Part shown: in pieces, positions 17,394-25,746 of the stretch | Layout: every line of letters begins with the position of its first letter | How positions within the stretch are numbered: position 1 is the stretch's first letter | Source of the DNA: an uncultured Oscillospiraceae bacterium | GTDB lineage: Bacteria > Bacillota > Clostridia > Oscillospirales > Oscillospiraceae | Length of the DNA: 64,000 nt | Direction of reading: 5' to 3' | NCBI GenBank assembly: GCA_944387115.1 | Contig: CALXDR010000003.1 | Coordinates: 1 to 64,000 of the forward strand | Program-made: the position numbers and the translations under genes | Notes under the pieces: generated by a model | What the model saw: only the letters and a program-made list of their open reading frames with translations | Database searches by the model: none | What the model was told of the DNA's origin: nothing

Positions 17394-18560
17394 TTACACC
17401 CCCTGCCCGGTGAGGTTGGAGGGGAAGCTGCCCAGGATGCGGAAGTCCCCCGTGGTCTGCGCCAGCTCGTGGAGCACCTGGGCGGTGACGTCCTCTTCCA
17501 GGCTTCCGTTGAACTCCAGGAAGAAGCAGTATTCCCAGCTGCGCCCCGGCAGAGGACGGGACTCCAGCTTCACCACATTCAGCCCCCGCAGGGCAAAGAT
17601 GGTGAGAACCTCGTGGAGGGAGCCGGACTGATGGGGGAGGACGAACATGGTGCTGATTTTATCCGCACCCGCCCGCAGCTCCAGCCTGGGGGACACCACC
17701 ACAAAGCGGGTGGTGTTGTGGCTGTTGTGGTTGATGCCCCGGGCCAGAATCTCCAGCCCGTACATCTGCGCTGCCCGGGCAGAGCAGATGGCGGCCTTGG
17801 TGACATCCCCGCAGGCGGCCACCATCTGGGCAGACCCGGCGGTATCCGCCTGGGGCACCGGATGCCAATGGGGGTGGCGGTTGAGATAGTGCTCACACTG
17901 GAACAGTCCCTGTTCATGGGAGTAGACGTGGGTGATGGTGTCCAGGGTGGCCCCTGGCGGAGCCATCAGGCAGTGCTCCACCTTCACTGTGGTCTCGCCC
18001 ACGATGAAAAACGCATACTGGGAGAGCAAATCGTATATCTGGCGGATGGCGCCGGTGGAGCTGTTTTCAATGGGGAGCACGGCGTAGTCTGCCTGCCCGT
18101 CCCGCAGGGCGAGAAAGCAGTCCTCGAACTGGGACAGCCCTGTGAGGGTGGTGTCAGGGGGGAAGCAGTGCAGGCAGGCCTGCTCGCTGTATGCCCCCGC
18201 AACGCCCTGATACACCACCCGTGGATGGGCCACAGGGGGGCGCACCTGGCTGCGGGCCTCCAGGTAACGGCGCAGGCCGGGGTTGTCCGCCCGCTCCCCG
18301 ATGTAATCCCGCTGCTGGCGGCGGGAGAGGGCCATAATGGTCTGATACAGGGTGGTGACGGCGGGACGCAGCGGCTCCTCCACCAGCGCCCCCTTGGCCT
18401 GGAGCACCTCCTGCTCCCGCGCCTGGTCGAGCACAGGGATGTGGTGGGCCAGCTTATATGCCCCCACCTGCTGGGTGAGGGCCATGCGCTGGGCAAACAG
18501 CGCCACCAGCTGGCGGTCCACCTGGTCAATCTGCTGGCGCAGCATATCAAGTTGGTTCAT
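17394..18560 (-). CDS. pheA: bifunctional chorismate mutase / prephenate dehydratase (P-protein)
   Basis: Converts chorismate to prephenate and then phenylpyruvate, the committed steps to phenylalanine. 388 residues in three parts: AroQ-type chorismate mutase (about 1-90, MLRQQIDQVDRQLVALFAQR), prephenate dehydratase (about 108-285, with GVAGAYSEQAC, NSSTGAIRQIYDLL and the conserved NTTRFVVV), and a C-terminal ACT domain (about 295-380, KLESRPLPGRSWEYCFFLEF) that binds phenylalanine for feedback inhibition. Clear AGGAGG-like ribosome site. Lies downstream of aroC and a gamma-carbonic anhydrase. Confidence 0.95.
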   Translation of the reverse strand: MNQLDMLRQQIDQVDRQLVALFAQRMALTQQVGAYKLAHHIPVLDQAREQEVLQAKGALVEEPLRPAVTTLYQTIMALSRRQQRDYIGERADNPGLRRYLEARSQVRPPVAHPRVVYQGVAGAYSEQACLHCFPPDTTLTGLSQFEDCFLALRDGQADYAVLPIENSSTGAIRQIYDLLSQYAFFIVGETTVKVEHCLMAPPGATLDTITHVYSHEQGLFQCEHYLNRHPHWHPVPQADTAGSAQMVAACGDVTKAAICSARAAQMYGLEILARGINHNSHNTTRFVVVSPRLELRAGADKISTMFVLPHQSGSLHEVLTIFALRGLNVVKLESRPLPGRSWEYCFFLEFNGSLEEDVTAQVLHELAQTTGDFRILGSFPSNLTGQGV

Positions 18561-18654
18561 GGGGGATACCTCCCTTTCAAACTGTGAAGCCTGCCCTTTG
18601 GCAGGGGGGGCGGCGGCCCCTTCCCTGCGGGAGGGCGCCGGACGGCGGCGCTCC

Positions 18655-19170
18655 CTACCCCTGCCGCTCCGGGGGGATGGGGGCGTAGTTGGCTCGATGG
18701 GCGGCGTATGCCTGGGCGCTGTCCCGGTTCATGGCGATTTCCTCGGCGGTGAGGGGGCGCTTCACCCTGGCCGGGGCGCCCAGGGCCATGGAGCCGTCGG
18801 GAATGACGGCGCCCTTGGTGACCAGCGCCCCGGCGCCGACCACGCAGTCCCGCCCCACCACGGCCCCGTCCAGCACAATGGCACCCATGCCGATCAGGGT
18901 GTTATCCCCAATGGTGCAGCTGTGCAAAATGGCGTTGTGCCCCACCGTCACCCCGCTGCCCACCTGGAGGGGAAGGCCGTGGCTGGTGTGGAGGGTGCAG
19001 TTGTCCTGGATGTTGGTGTCCGAGCCGATGACGATGGGGGCCTCGTCCCCCCGGATGACGGCATTGTACCAGACGGAACAGCCCGAGCCGAAGGTCACCT
19101 CGCCGTTGACCTTGGCCCCGGGGAGGATGAGCACCTGCTCGTCCGAGGTGCGCAGGGTGTTGTAGTCCAT
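18655..19170 (-). CDS. gamma-carbonic-anhydrase-like hexapeptide-repeat protein (YrdA/PaaY type)
   Basis: 171-residue left-handed beta-helix protein. Hexapeptide repeats run through about residues 12-140; histidines placed as zinc ligands in this family appear in TLHTSHGLPL and VTVGHNAILHSC. Such proteins may be carbonic anhydrases or metal-binding proteins of unknown substrate. The longer upstream reading runs through aroC in another frame; the ATG ending at 19170 has GAGGAG nine bases upstream. It begins 13 bases after aroC stops, so it belongs to the aromatic operon, which is an unexpected place. Confidence 0.85.
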   Translation of the reverse strand: MDYNTLRTSDEQVLILPGAKVNGEVTFGSGCSVWYNAVIRGDEAPIVIGSDTNIQDNCTLHTSHGLPLQVGSGVTVGHNAILHSCTIGDNTLIGMGAIVLDGAVVGRDCVVGAGALVTKGAVIPDGSMALGAPARVKRPLTAEEIAMNRDSAQAYAAHRANYAPIPPERQG

Positions 19171-19183
19171 AGGCGTGCTCCTC

Positions 19184-20230
19184 TCAGATGCCCAGCAGCT
19201 GGCAGGCGGCCAGGGCGGCGGCGGCCTCGATGACGGGAACGGCACGGGGCACCACGCAGGGGTCGTGGCGGCCGGTGAGCTCCAGCACCGCATTTTCCCC
19301 CTTTTCCAAATCCACGGTGAACTGGGTGCGGGGGATGGAGGGGGTGGGGCGCATGGTGACCTCAAAGGTGAGGGGCATACCGTTGGTGATGCCGCCGTTG
19401 ATGCCGCCGGCGCAGTTCTGTTCTCCCTTTACCGTGCCGTCGTCGTCCATATACAGCGGGTCGTTGGCCTCGCTGCCCCGCATCAGGGCAAAGGCCACGC
19501 CGGCGCCAAAGGCCACGGCCTTGACTGCGGGGACGGCAAAGAGGTACTGGGAGAAGATTCCCTCCGCATTTTGCCCAAAATCCGGGCCGCCTACACCGGC
19601 GGGCAGGCCGAATACAGCGCACTCAATGGAGCCGCCCACAGAGTCCTGCTCCTCCCTGGCCTCCAAAATCGCCGCCTGCATTTCCTCCCCCGCCTGGTCG
19701 TCCAGCACGGGGAAGGGCTTGTCCGCCACCTGGCGCAGGCTGTCCCAGTCCTCGGCGGTCTGGTCGCTGATGCCGTAGATGGCGCTGATGTGGGCGGCGA
19801 CGAAAATGCCCCGCTGGGCCAAAATCTGCTTGGCCACTGCCCCGGCAAAGACCAGGGGGGCGGTGAGCCGCCCGGAGAAGTGTCCGCCGCCCCGGTAGTC
19901 ATTGCACCCCTGATAGCGCACATGGGCGGGGTAATCGGCGTGACCGGGACGGGCCAGGGTGCGCAGGGCCTCGTAGTCCTGGCTGTGCTGGTCGCTGTTG
20001 GAAATCAAAGCGCACAGGGGCGCGCCCGTGGTCTTGCCCTGGAACACCCCGGAGAGGATGGTGGGGACATCCGCCTCCCTGCGGGGGGTGGCGGTGGGGT
20101 GGCGGCCGGGGGCACGGCGGTCCAGCTGCTTTTGTATGGCCTGCATATCCAGGGTCAGTCCGGCGGGCACGCCCTCCAGCACAATGCCGACGGCGGGGCC
20201 GTGGGACTCTCCAAATAGGCTGTACTTCAT
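19184..20230 (-). CDS. aroC: chorismate synthase
   Basis: Last common step of the shikimate pathway: 5-enolpyruvylshikimate-3-phosphate to chorismate, needing reduced flavin. 348 residues. Diagnostic motifs: MKYSLFGESHGPAVGIVLEG, RRAPGRHPTATPRREAD, GHADYPAHVRYQGCNDYRGG with GGHFSGRLTA, and GGINGGITNGMPL. The ATG ending at 20230 gives the canonical N-terminus. Between aroA and the gamma-carbonic anhydrase in the same operon. Confidence 0.96.
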   Translation of the reverse strand: MKYSLFGESHGPAVGIVLEGVPAGLTLDMQAIQKQLDRRAPGRHPTATPRREADVPTILSGVFQGKTTGAPLCALISNSDQHSQDYEALRTLARPGHADYPAHVRYQGCNDYRGGGHFSGRLTAPLVFAGAVAKQILAQRGIFVAAHISAIYGISDQTAEDWDSLRQVADKPFPVLDDQAGEEMQAAILEAREEQDSVGGSIECAVFGLPAGVGGPDFGQNAEGIFSQYLFAVPAVKAVAFGAGVAFALMRGSEANDPLYMDDDGTVKGEQNCAGGINGGITNGMPLTFEVTMRPTPSIPRTQFTVDLEKGENAVLELTGRHDPCVVPRAVPVIEAAAALAACQLLGI

Positions 20231-20256
20231 GGTGTTCTCCTTTCTCAGAAGGGGGG

Positions 20257-21486
20257 TTACCCCTCTCGCACAAGCTGTCCGCCCAGGGCCTCGTAGTCGT
20301 CCCAGAAGGCGGGGTAGGACTTGGCCACGCACTGGGCCCCGGTGAGGGTGATGGGGGCGTCGCAGCGGGTGGCGGCTATGGCGGCCATCATGGCGATGCG
20401 GTGGTCGTTGTGGCAGTCCACCGTGACCCCGCCCCGAAGGGTGTCCACCCCTACCAGGGAGATGCCGTCGGGGAACTCCTCCACGGCTACCCCCAGGCGG
20501 GTGAGCACATCTGCCACGGCGGCAATCCGGTCGCTCTCCTTGATGCGCAGCCGTGCCCCGCCGCCGATGTGGGTGGGCTTGCCCTTGCGCAGGGCGGCCA
20601 GCACAGCCAGGGCGGGGAAGAGGTCGGGGCACTGGCTGACGTCCAGAGCCACCTCCCCCTCCCCGGTGCACAGCTGCATATAGTAGGGAACGATTTTACT
20701 GTCCCCCTGGGTGGAGAAGGGGTTGAGCCCCTCGATGCGCAGGTCGCTGCCCAGACCCTGGGCGGCGTAGAAGAAGGCCGCCTGGGACCAGTCCGCCTCC
20801 ACCCGCTGGCGGATGGACTGGTAGCGCTGCGCGCCGGGGATGACGCCGCCGTCGGTGCGGATGCCTGCGGCCAGGAGCACATCCCGGGTCATCTCCACAT
20901 AGGCGCCGGACTCCAGGGGGGAGGTGAGTACAATCCGGCTCTCCCCGTCCAGCAGGGGCAGGGCGAACATCAGCCCGGTGAAAAATTGGCTGGACACATC
21001 GCCGGGCAGGCGGTATTCCCCGGGGGTGAGAACGCCGCTGACACGGAGCACCCCGTTTTCCTGGCTGTAGTGGATGCCCTTCTGGTCAAACAAATCAAAA
21101 TAGGGCTGCTGGGGGCGCTCCATGAGCCGCCCCTGCCCGGTGAAGCTGCCCCCCGCCCGCACGGCCAGGGCCAGAGGGATGAGAAAGCGGAGGGTGGAGC
21201 CGGACTCCCCGCAGTCCAGATGGGGGTGGGCCAGGCGGCGCAGGGGGGACATCTGGTTGGCGGCCATGCCCTGGATGGTGAGGGTGGAGCCGTCCCGCAC
21301 AACCTCAGCGCCCAGCGCCTCCACACAGCGGATGGTGGCCTCGATGTCCTGGGAGAAGGACACATTGGACAGCACACTCTGCCCTTCAGCCAGGGCGGCG
21401 GCGATGATGAGACGGTGGGCCTGGGATTTGGAGGGGGGCGGGGTGATGCACCCGCTGAGCTTGGCGGGGGTGATGGTGATCTTCAT
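20257..21486 (-). CDS. aroA: 3-phosphoshikimate 1-carboxyvinyltransferase (EPSP synthase)
   Basis: Joins phosphoenolpyruvate to shikimate-3-phosphate. 409 residues; short class typical of Clostridia. Motifs: PPPSKSQAHRLIIAAALAEG (substrate-binding Lys/Ser), LDCGESGSTLRFLIPLALA, LPGDVSSQFFTGLMFALPLL and C-terminal DCHNDHRIAMMAAIAA. The GESGSTLRF loop corresponds to the class I/II difference that sets glyphosate sensitivity; I do not assign a class. AGGAGG lies eleven bases before the ATG. Confidence 0.95.
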   Translation of the reverse strand: MKITITPAKLSGCITPPPSKSQAHRLIIAAALAEGQSVLSNVSFSQDIEATIRCVEALGAEVVRDGSTLTIQGMAANQMSPLRRLAHPHLDCGESGSTLRFLIPLALAVRAGGSFTGQGRLMERPQQPYFDLFDQKGIHYSQENGVLRVSGVLTPGEYRLPGDVSSQFFTGLMFALPLLDGESRIVLTSPLESGAYVEMTRDVLLAAGIRTDGGVIPGAQRYQSIRQRVEADWSQAAFFYAAQGLGSDLRIEGLNPFSTQGDSKIVPYYMQLCTGEGEVALDVSQCPDLFPALAVLAALRKGKPTHIGGGARLRIKESDRIAAVADVLTRLGVAVEEFPDGISLVGVDTLRGGVTVDCHNDHRIAMMAAIAATRCDAPITLTGAQCVAKSYPAFWDDYEALGGQLVREG

Positions 21487-21607
21487 GGGATGTATAACCT
21501 CCTAGCATGGGACATTGGAAATAGACCGGACTGAGCCGCCCGGGAGACTGGGGCGGATGGAGCTGGAGGGGAAGGGCACCGGGGCCGTTCCCGGGGGATG
21601 GAGCGGG

Positions 21608-22672
21608 TCAGAGCAGCTGGAGCAGCTGGGCCTTTTTCATGGGATAGGCCAGGGCGTGGCCCAGTCTGTCCACCAAAATCAGGTGCATACGCGCCCCCTG
21701 CCCCTTCTTGTCCAGGCCGATGGCGGCGGCATAGTCCTCCTGGGTGCAGGGGATGGAGCGGGGCAGGCCGAAGGCGGACACCAGCTCGGCAAGGCGCACG
21801 GCGATGCTGGGCGGGGTCACCCCCAGGGTCACGCCCAGTTCTGCCGCCCGCACCATGCCGGCGCTCACCGCCTGCCCATGGCTCCAGGTCTGGTAGCGGC
21901 CTGCCAGCTCGTAGGCATGGCCCAGGGTGTGGCCGAAGTTGAGGAGCATACGCAGGCCGTGATCCCGCTCGTCCTGCACCACCAGCTCCCGCTTCAGGTC
22001 ACAGCACACCGCCAGCACCGATTCGATGACCGCCATGATGCCCTGCCGGGAGGGGCGGCGCTCCAGGGAGCGGAAAAAGGCTTCGCTGGCAATGCAGCCG
22101 TATTTGATGACCTCCGCCATGCCGTCGGCAAACACCTCGTCGGGCAGGGTGTGCAGGGTGTCCGGGTCCATGAGGACCAGGCGGGGCTGCCAGAAGGCCC
22201 CGGCCAGGTTTTTGCCCTGGGGCAGGTCAATGGCTGTCTTCCCCCCCACAGAGGAATCCACCTGGGCCAGCAGTGTGGTGGGAATCTGGATGTAATCCAC
22301 GCCGCGCAGGATGGTGGCGGCGGAAAAGCCTGCCAAATCCCCCACCACGCCCCCGCCAAGCGCCACCACCACATCGCTGCGGGTGAGTCCGGCGGAGAGC
22401 ATACCCTCCCAAAGCCGGGTCAGCTGGGCAGGGCACTTGCTGGCCTCCCCGGCGGGGACGACGTGGCACACGGGGGTCAGACCCGCCTGCTGGAGGCTGC
22501 GCTCCAGGGCGGGGTAGTACAGGGGATGTACGTTGCTGTCGGTGACCACATAGGCCAGGGCTGCCTGGGGACACACGGCATGGATCCGCTCCCCCGCCTG
22601 GTGGAGCAGGCCGGGGGCGATGTGGATGTCATAGGCCCGGCCGGGCAGGTCTACGGTGATGGTGTGGAGCAT
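21608..22672 (-). CDS. aroB: 3-dehydroquinate synthase
   Basis: NAD- and metal-dependent cyclisation of DAHP to 3-dehydroquinate. 354 residues. Motifs: VVALGGGVVGDLAGFSAATI, QIPTTLLAQVDSSVGGKTAI, KNLAGAFWQPRLVLMDP, and metal ligands in EVIKYG, LLNFGHTLGHAYE and WSHGQAVSAGM. AAGGAGG precedes the ATG. Second gene of the operon; about 120 bases without any recognised feature separate it from aroA. Confidence 0.96.
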   Translation of the reverse strand: MLHTITVDLPGRAYDIHIAPGLLHQAGERIHAVCPQAALAYVVTDSNVHPLYYPALERSLQQAGLTPVCHVVPAGEASKCPAQLTRLWEGMLSAGLTRSDVVVALGGGVVGDLAGFSAATILRGVDYIQIPTTLLAQVDSSVGGKTAIDLPQGKNLAGAFWQPRLVLMDPDTLHTLPDEVFADGMAEVIKYGCIASEAFFRSLERRPSRQGIMAVIESVLAVCCDLKRELVVQDERDHGLRMLLNFGHTLGHAYELAGRYQTWSHGQAVSAGMVRAAELGVTLGVTPPSIAVRLAELVSAFGLPRSIPCTQEDYAAAIGLDKKGQGARMHLILVDRLGHALAYPMKKAQLLQLL

Positions 22673-22715
22673 GGGAAAACCTCCTTCATTGTCATGGGTT
22701 TGGGGACAGGCCGGG

Positions 22716-23732
22716 TTACAAACTGCGCCCCATCAGCGCCGCCAGAGGGGCGAGCTTGTCCATCAGGCGGCGGAAGTTGGCGGGGGTGAGGGACTGCTGC
22801 CCGTCGCACTTGGCGTTGGGCGGGTCGTTGTGTACCTCCACCATCAGGCCGTCTGCCCCTACGGCGGCGGCAGCCATGGCCAGGGGCTCCACCATCCAGT
22901 ACATACCCGCAGCGTGGGAGGGGTCTACCACGATGGGGAGATGGCTCATCTTCTTAATCACCGGTACGGCGGACAAATCCAGGGTATTGCGGGTGTATGT
23001 CTCAAAGGTGCGCACCCCCCGCTCGCACAGGATGACATTTTCGTTGCCCGCAGCCATGATGTACTCGGCGGACATCACCCACTCCTCATAGGTGTTGGCC
23101 AGCCCCCGCTTGAGCAGGATGGGCTTGGACATTTTGCCCACCTCCTTGAGCAGGTCGAAGTTCTGCATATTGCGGGCGCCCACCTGCACCAGGTCCACCG
23201 TCTCCTCGAACAGCTGGCAGTGCTTGGGGCTCATGATTTCGGTGACGATGGGCAGACCGGTGGCGGCCTTGGCCTGGAGCAGCAGCGTCAGGCCGTCTTC
23301 CCCCATGCCCTGGAAGGAGTAGGGGGAGGTGCGGGGCTTGAAAGCGCCGCCCCGCAGCAGCCTTGCCCCCGCCGCCTTCACATCCTGGGCCACGCTGACA
23401 ATCTGCTCCGGGCTCTCCACCGAGCAGGGGCCGGCGATGACGGTAAAGGAGCCGCCGCCAATCTTCACCCCCGACACATCCACAACAGAATCCTTGGGAT
23501 GGAAGTTGCGGTTGGCCTTTTTATAAGGCTCCTGCACCCGCATGACCCGCTCCACATTGTCGTCCATGGACAGCTTGTCCAGATCGATGTGGGTGGTGTC
23601 CCCCACCAGCCCCAGGATGGAACAGTCCACCCCGTTGGTGACCCCCACCTGGACCTTGTAGTCCTGCTCCAGCTGACGCACCATGGCCTCAATGGCCTGC
23701 TGCGTGACATGGGGCTTCATCACGATTACCAT
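22716..23732 (-). CDS. aroF: 3-deoxy-7-phosphoheptulonate (DAHP) synthase, type I-beta
   Basis: Condenses phosphoenolpyruvate and erythrose-4-phosphate, the entry step to aromatic amino acids. 338 residues: an N-terminal ferredoxin-like regulatory domain (about 1-70, MVIVMKPHVTQQAIEAMVRQ) found in feedback-sensitive I-beta enzymes, then the TIM barrel with VIAGPCSVESPEQ, RGGAFKPRTSPYSFQG, PILLKRGLANTYEEW, ILCERGVRTFE and PIVVDPSHAAG. I use the ATG ending at 23732 because homologues begin MVIVMKP; a GTG two codons upstream (23738) is closer to AAAGGA. First gene of the operon, preceded by the leader ORF and terminator. Confidence 0.95.
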   Translation of the reverse strand: MVIVMKPHVTQQAIEAMVRQLEQDYKVQVGVTNGVDCSILGLVGDTTHIDLDKLSMDDNVERVMRVQEPYKKANRNFHPKDSVVDVSGVKIGGGSFTVIAGPCSVESPEQIVSVAQDVKAAGARLLRGGAFKPRTSPYSFQGMGEDGLTLLLQAKAATGLPIVTEIMSPKHCQLFEETVDLVQVGARNMQNFDLLKEVGKMSKPILLKRGLANTYEEWVMSAEYIMAAGNENVILCERGVRTFETYTRNTLDLSAVPVIKKMSHLPIVVDPSHAAGMYWMVEPLAMAAAAVGADGLMVEVHNDPPNAKCDGQQSLTPANFRRLMDKLAPLAALMGRSL

Positions 23733-23760
23733 ATTCACTACCGTCCTTTCTCCGCTGCAT

Positions 23761-23795
23761 AAAAGAAAAGCCCACTGACAGCGGCTGTGTCAATG
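23761..23795 (-). terminator. attenuator-like terminator upstream of aroF
   Basis: Minus strand: CATTGACA paired with TGTCAGTG (one G-U) around a seven-base loop (23773-23795), followed by GGCTTTTCTTTT. It lies inside the aroF leader, 28 bp before the start codon, where a terminator makes sense only as an attenuator. Confidence 0.7.
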
Positions 23796-23849
23796 AGCTC
23801 CACAAGATTCTGGGAAATACGAGGCCCCATTCCGGGCCGGAAACTCACA

Positions 23850-23945
23850 TCACACCCGCCGCTTCTCCATGGCAAAATAGCCGTACCCGGTAAATCGGGT
23901 GCAGCCAAAGGAGACCATGAAGATGTGGGGGATGAAATGGGTCAT
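23850..23945 (-). CDS. putative leader peptide of the aroF operon, rich in Phe and Tyr
   Basis: A 31-codon reading frame (ATG ending at 23945, TGA at 23850) starts with MTHFIPHIFMVSFG and ends YFAMEKRRV. Seven of 31 residues are aromatic: five Phe and two Tyr, no Trp. GAGG lies seven bases before the ATG, the promoter at 23982-24010 would start transcription just upstream, and a terminator hairpin follows 55 bases after its stop. This arrangement fits translation-coupled attenuation of aromatic biosynthesis by Phe/Tyr supply. Not annotated in any family I know; the coding call is an inference. Confidence 0.5.
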   Translation of the reverse strand: MTHFIPHIFMVSFGCTRFTGYGYFAMEKRRV

Positions 23946-23968
23946 GGTACTGCCTCACAATCCATTGC

Positions 23969-23988
23969 TTATACTGAGCACAGTATAA
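23969..23988. promoter_or_regulatory. palindromic operator over the aroF -10
   Basis: TTATACTGAGCACAGTATAA: perfect 8-bp arms with a four-base centre. It includes the -10 hexamer of the aroF promoter and the transcription start, the classic position for a repressor. Confidence 0.65.
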
Positions 23989-24010
23989 CCCAAGGCGGGG
24001 GAGATTGCAA
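23982..24010 (-). promoter_or_regulatory. promoter of the aroF operon
   Basis: Minus-strand TTGCAA (24005-24010), 17-bp spacer, TATACT (23982-23987). Transcription should begin near 23976, giving a leader of about 240 bases. Confidence 0.8.
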
Positions 24011-24018
24011 GGCTTTTC

Positions 24019-24048
24019 TTGACAATGCCCACGGCGGGGGAGTAGGAT
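24019..24048 (+). promoter_or_regulatory. cinA promoter
   Basis: TTGACA (24019-24024), 18-bp spacer, TAGGAT (24043-24048), back to back with the aroF promoter and 44 bp before the cinA start. Confidence 0.7.
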
Positions 24049-24091
24049 GGAGGGGATAGAGAACATTGCAATGGAGAAGGAGTGGTGCGCA

Positions 24092-25378
24092 ATGGGGCAT
24101 TGTGTGGAGCTGCTGGCGGTGGGGACGGAATTGCTGCTGGGGAGCATTGTCAATTCCGACGCCCAGCTGCTCTCCCGGGAGCTGTCCGCCCTTGGGCTGA
24201 ATGTATACTACCATACCGTGGTGGGGGACAATCCCCAGCGGCTGCGCCAGGCGGTGGAGGCGGCGCGGAGCCGGGCGGACATCCTCATCACCACAGGCGG
24301 GCTGGGGCCGACCTGCGACGATTTGACCAAGCGGGTGGTGGCGGAGTGCTTTGGGCTGGAGCTGGTCTTTCACCCCCAATGCGCCCAGGCCATCCGGGAC
24401 TATTTCGCCCAGTCGGGGCGGGAGATGCCGGAAAACAACCTTCAGCAGGCCTATTTGCCCCAGGGGTGCACCGTGCTGGAAAACCGGTGGGGCACTGCGC
24501 CGGGGTGCGCCTTTGAGGCGGAGGGGTGCCATGTGGTGATGCTCCCCGGCCCGCCCCGGGAGTGCCTGCCCATGTTCCGAGCCTGCGCTGCGCCCTGGCT
24601 GTCCCGTTTGTCCGAGGGGGTCATCCGCTCTCGCACCCTGCGGGTGTTTGGTCTGGGAGAGTCCCAGGTGGAGCAGCTGCTGCGGGAGCAGATGAACAGC
24701 CTTGCAAACCCCACCCTGGCGCCCTATGCCAAGGAGGGGGAGGTGGAGCTGCGCATCACCGCCAAGGCAGACACAGAGGGGGCGGCGCTGGCATGCATTG
24801 CCCCTGTGGAGGAGCAGGTGGCCCAGGTACTGGGCAGCTATCTCTACGGCAAAGACGGAGACAGTCTGGAGGGGGTGGTGCTCTCCCGGCTGTTGGAGCG
24901 GGGGTTGACGCTGGGCACGGCGGAGAGCTGCACCGGCGGGCTGATTGCCAAGCGCATCACCGACCTGCCCGGCGCTTCCAGAGCCTTTTGCGGGGGTGTG
25001 GTCAGCTACACCAACCAGGTGAAGGGGGCGGTGCTGGGGGTGTCCCGGGACCTGCTGGAAGCGTACGGCGCAGTGTCCGCTCCGGTGGCAAAGGCCATGG
25101 CGGAGGGGGCGCGGCGGGCGCTGGGGTGTGATTTGGCCCTTTCCGTCACTGGGGTGGCGGGGCCGGACAGGGACGAGCGGGGCAACCCGGTGGGGCTGGT
25201 GTATGTGGCGCTGGCGGGGGCGGGATTTGTCCAGGTGCGGCAGCTGCATCTGGGCGGCTGCGCCGCGCGGCGGGACAGGGTGCGCACCCTGGCGGCAAAC
25301 CATGCCCTGGACCTGGCGCGCCGGTATCTGTGCAACCTGCCCCCGGAGGAAGGAACAAAACAGGAGGAAGCGCCATGA
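24092..25378 (+). CDS. cinA: CinA-family protein (competence/damage-inducible; NMN deamidase-type C-terminus)
   Basis: 428 residues in two domains. The N-terminal molybdopterin-binding-like domain (about 1-170) starts CVELLAVGTELLLGSIVNSD with TTGGLGPTCDDLTK and LPGPPRE; the C-terminal CinA domain (about 260-425) carries TAESCTGGLIAKRITDLPGA and ALSVTGVAGPDRDERG and in homologues deamidates nicotinamide mononucleotide. Full-length proteins may also act as ADP-ribose pyrophosphatase. The ATG at 24092 has AAGGAG nine bases upstream and gives the canonical start. Its TGA overlaps the ATG of the next small gene. Confidence 0.93.
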   Translation: MGHCVELLAVGTELLLGSIVNSDAQLLSRELSALGLNVYYHTVVGDNPQRLRQAVEAARSRADILITTGGLGPTCDDLTKRVVAECFGLELVFHPQCAQAIRDYFAQSGREMPENNLQQAYLPQGCTVLENRWGTAPGCAFEAEGCHVVMLPGPPRECLPMFRACAAPWLSRLSEGVIRSRTLRVFGLGESQVEQLLREQMNSLANPTLAPYAKEGEVELRITAKADTEGAALACIAPVEEQVAQVLGSYLYGKDGDSLEGVVLSRLLERGLTLGTAESCTGGLIAKRITDLPGASRAFCGGVVSYTNQVKGAVLGVSRDLLEAYGAVSAPVAKAMAEGARRALGCDLALSVTGVAGPDRDERGNPVGLVYVALAGAGFVQVRQLHLGGCAARRDRVRTLAANHALDLARRYLCNLPPEEGTKQEEAP

Positions 25379-25701
25379 GAACGGTCTATTTGAATCCCGC
25401 CGGGGCGGACTATCCCGGCCCCCACGCCCCTGGGGAGCGGCGCCGCCGTCTGGCCGGGCACCTGAACGCCCGCCTGGGGGAGTACCTGGGGGAAGGGGTG
25501 GAACAGGTGGCCGTGGAGGAGGGGGACGTGGTTTGCGCCCGCCTTTCCGGGTACACCGGGGCGCAAGGGGCGCAGGCCCTGGCCCTTCACCAGGTGTACT
25601 GCCAGGGGGGTGGAGCGTGGGTGCGCTTTGTGCTCAGCGCCGCCACCACCTTTGAGGATTTGGACTATGTGCAGGGGGCGGTGGCGCAGCTGCTGGAGTG
25701 A
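25375..25701 (+). CDS. small protein of unknown function, translationally coupled to cinA
   Basis: 108 residues, starting at an ATG that overlaps the cinA stop (ATGA), with CAGGAGG just upstream. I do not recognise a family. The N-terminus RTVYLNPAGADYPGP and the C-terminus WVRFVLSAATTFEDLDYVQ recall the first and last segments of cysteine desulfurases (YLDNAAT... and the final LRFS...TTxEEIDY helix), but the whole PLP-binding middle, including any active-site Lys or Cys loop, is absent. This could be a remnant, a stand-alone small-domain protein or coincidence. High-GC codon use matches its neighbours. Confidence 0.75.
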   Translation: MRTVYLNPAGADYPGPHAPGERRRRLAGHLNARLGEYLGEGVEQVAVEEGDVVCARLSGYTGAQGAQALALHQVYCQGGGAWVRFVLSAATTFEDLDYVQGAVAQLLE

Positions 25702-25746
25702 GTGGAAAACCGATGGATTAGAACGGATAGCGTCAGCCTTTGCCTG

